This document shows positions 62,363 to 64,000 of a DNA stretch of 64,000 bases, one piece after another. The notes beneath the pieces were generated by a model. It had not been told where the DNA came from and did not search any database. It saw only the letters and a program-made list of their open reading frames with translations. Each line of letters opens with the position of its first letter. Positions within the stretch are counted from its first letter, which is position 1. The DNA lies in the NCBI GenBank assembly GCA_964395315.1, contig CAYNBI010000004.1, forward strand, positions 1 through 64,000. The letters are read 5' to 3'. The DNA is from CAVORB01 sp964395315. GTDB taxonomy: Bacteria > Pseudomonadota > Gammaproteobacteria > Chromatiales > Chromatiaceae. A program made the position numbers and the translations under genes.

Positions 62363-64000
62363 ATGCAGAACAGCTTCAATTCCAGATCGAACCTCGAGGT
62401 CGGCGGCAAGACCTACGAGATCTTCCGGCTCGATGCGGTTCGCGGGAGCGAGCGTCTTCCCTACTCGCTCAAGATCCTGCTGGAGAACCTGCTGCGCAAC
62501 GAGGACGGTGTGACCGTCACCGGCGACGACATCCAGGCCCTGGCGGACTGGGACCCGACGGCCGAGCCGTCACGCGAGATCCAGTACCGTCCCGCTCGGG
62601 TGCTGATGCAGGATTTCACCGGCGTTCCCGCCGTCGTCGACCTCGCGGCGATGCGCGACGCCATGCAGGCGCTGGGCGGAGACCCGCGCAAGATCAATCC
62701 CCTGCAGCCGGCGGAGCTGGTCATCGACCACTCGGTGCAGGTGGATTACTTCGGTTCGGACGATGCCTTCGCCAAGAACGCGGAGATCGAGTTCCAGCGC
62801 AACCAGGAGCGCTACGAGTTCCTCAGGTGGGGCCAGGGGGCGCTCGACGGCTTCAAGGTGGTGCCGCCGGATACCGGCATCGTTCACCAGGTCAACGTCG
62901 AGTACCTCTCCAGGGTCGTGTTCCCGAAGCCCGTGAACGGCAAGACCCAGGCCTACTTCGACACCTGTGTCGGCACCGACTCCCACACCACCATGGTCAA
63001 CGGTATCGGCGTTCTGGGCTGGGGCGTGGGGGGCATCGAGGCGGAGGCGTCCATGCTCGGCCAGCCTGTCTCCATGCTGGTCCCGAAGGTGGTGGGTTTC
63101 AGGCTGACCGGGGAGCTGCGCGAGGGCGTGACCGCCACCGACCTGGTGCTCACAGTGGTCGACATGCTGCGCAAGCACGGCGTCGTCGGCAAGTTCGTCG
63201 AGTTTTACGGCCCCGCCATCGCTTCCCTGCCGATGGGTGACCGCGCGACCATCGCCAACATGGGGCCGGAATACGGCGCGACCTGCGGACTCTTTCCCAT
63301 CGACCAGGAGACCCTGGACTACCTGCGCCTCACCGGACGCAGCGAGGAGCAGGTTGCGCTGGTGGAGGCCTACGCCAAGACCCAGGGTGTGTTCCACACG
63401 CCAGACGCCGCCGCGGCCGACTATTCCGAGACCCTGGAGCTCGACCTCGGCACCGTGGTGCCCTCACTCGCGGGCCCCAAGCGCCCGCAGGACCGGGTTC
63501 CCCTGACCGGCATGGCCGAGCACTTCCCCGCTGCCCTGGCCGCCCTCAAGCAGGAGCGGAACATCCCGGACAAGGGCCCCGCCCGGGTGGTGGTCGGCGG
63601 GCAGGAGGTCGAGATCGCGGACGGCTCCATCGTGGTCGCCGCCATCACCTCCTGCACCAATACTTCCAATCCCTCGGTGATGCTCGCCGCCGGTCTGGTC
63701 GCCAAGAAGGCCGCGGCGCGGGGACTGAAGGCCGCCCCATGGGTCAAGACCTCCCTGGGCCCGGGCTCGATGGCGGTGACTCGCTACCTCGAGCGCGCCG
63801 GTCTGATGGAGCCGCTCAAGGCATTGGGCTTCCACAATGTCGGGTACGGCTGCACCGTCTGCATCGGCAACACGGGCCCCCTGCCTCCGGCCGTCTCCAA
63901 GGCCATTGCCGAAAACGAGCTGTGCGCCGTGTCCATCCTGTCGGGCAACCGCAACTTCGAGGGCCGGGTTCACCCGGAGGTGCGCATGAACTACCTGGCG
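62363..64000 (+). CDS. acnA: Aconitate hydratase A (N-terminal 546 residues; C-terminus outside window)
   Basis: ATG 62363 opens an aconitase that stays open to the window edge. The 4Fe-4S ligands are Cys431 (SCTNTSNP), Cys497 and Cys500 (GCTVCIGNTGPL), matching the spacing in E. coli AcnA. DTCVGTDSHTTMVNGIGVLG and GPEYGATCGLFPID are family hallmarks. It interconverts citrate and isocitrate in the TCA cycle, next to icd in the pathway and close to it here. The whole swivel domain (about 340 residues) lies beyond the right edge. Confidence 0.95.
   Translation, partial: MQNSFNSRSNLEVGGKTYEIFRLDAVRGSERLPYSLKILLENLLRNEDGVTVTGDDIQALADWDPTAEPSREIQYRPARVLMQDFTGVPAVVDLAAMRDAMQALGGDPRKINPLQPAELVIDHSVQVDYFGSDDAFAKNAEIEFQRNQERYEFLRWGQGALDGFKVVPPDTGIVHQVNVEYLSRVVFPKPVNGKTQAYFDTCVGTDSHTTMVNGIGVLGWGVGGIEAEASMLGQPVSMLVPKVVGFRLTGELREGVTATDLVLTVVDMLRKHGVVGKFVEFYGPAIASLPMGDRATIANMGPEYGATCGLFPIDQETLDYLRLTGRSEEQVALVEAYAKTQGVFHTPDAAAADYSETLELDLGTVVPSLAGPKRPQDRVPLTGMAEHFPAALAALKQERNIPDKGPARVVVGGQEVEIADGSIVVAAITSCTNTSNPSVMLAAGLVAKKAAARGLKAAPWVKTSLGPGSMAVTRYLERAGLMEPLKALGFHNVGYGCTVCIGNTGPLPPAVSKAIAENELCAVSILSGNRNFEGRVHPEVRMNYLA

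Overview
The window reads as chromosome from a GC-rich gammaproteobacterium, most plausibly of the Chromatiales/Ectothiorhodospiraceae type. The evidence is gene content and order: clpS-clpA beside a cspD-type gene, icd divergent from mnmA-hflD, an acnA-type aconitase, gltBD, and an fbpABC iron operon beside suf. The genus cannot be fixed from the sequence alone. Both ends cut genes: sufB at the left (its C-terminal end is missing) and acnA at the right.

Layout. (1) 1-5.3 kb is an iron block: divergent sufB and a ferric-iron ABC operon behind a Fur-box-like array. (2) 5.4-8.4 kb has an EpsL-like outer-membrane barrel gene, broken pieces of haem-copper oxidase subunits III and IV, and a DUF2189 membrane protein. 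(3) 8.7-30.3 kb is a gene graveyard that starts at tRNA-Val(CAC) with a decayed tyrosine integrase beside its 3' end. Remnants of YdjM, a metallo-beta-lactamase-fold hydrolase, a DUF2293 protein, an amino-acid permease, a GH13 glycosidase, TrkH, an IS630 transposase, a CheB-CheR-PAS protein, an NDUFA9-like reductase, a PAS sensor and a VapC-like toxin alternate with intact genes. The intact ones are a DMT exporter, two cupin proteins, a P-type ATPase, a FixL/FixJ-like pair, a DUF2934 protein, a PilZ protein and a large hybrid histidine kinase. (4) 30.4-39.4 kb is a compact six-gene minus-strand operon: dihaem cytochrome lipoprotein, GMC oxidoreductase, two unrecognised proteins, DyP peroxidase and catalase-like haem protein. 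(5) 39.6-43.5 kb encodes a very large membrane patatin-like protein. (6) 44-49.9 kb is gltB-gltD. (7) 50.2-55.5 kb is a methanethiol oxidase operon (mtoX, a SCO-MauG fusion, a second SCO) with a divergent TetR gene, next to a second IS630 remnant. (8) 55.6-64 kb is core housekeeping: clpA, clpS, cspD-like, icd, mnmA, hflD, acnA.

How the genes may work together. The left end handles iron uptake and Fe-S assembly. The mtoX operon would oxidise methanethiol in the periplasm, with SCO and MauG-like proteins acting in copper delivery or maturation. The six-gene operon combines a flavin alcohol oxidase type, two haem peroxide enzymes and a c-type cytochrome, so an envelope redox pathway is plausible, but its substrate cannot be read from sequence. 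Two 100-base N gaps show a scaffolded assembly. One is flanked on both sides by the same 55 bases; the other lies inside the IS630 remnant.
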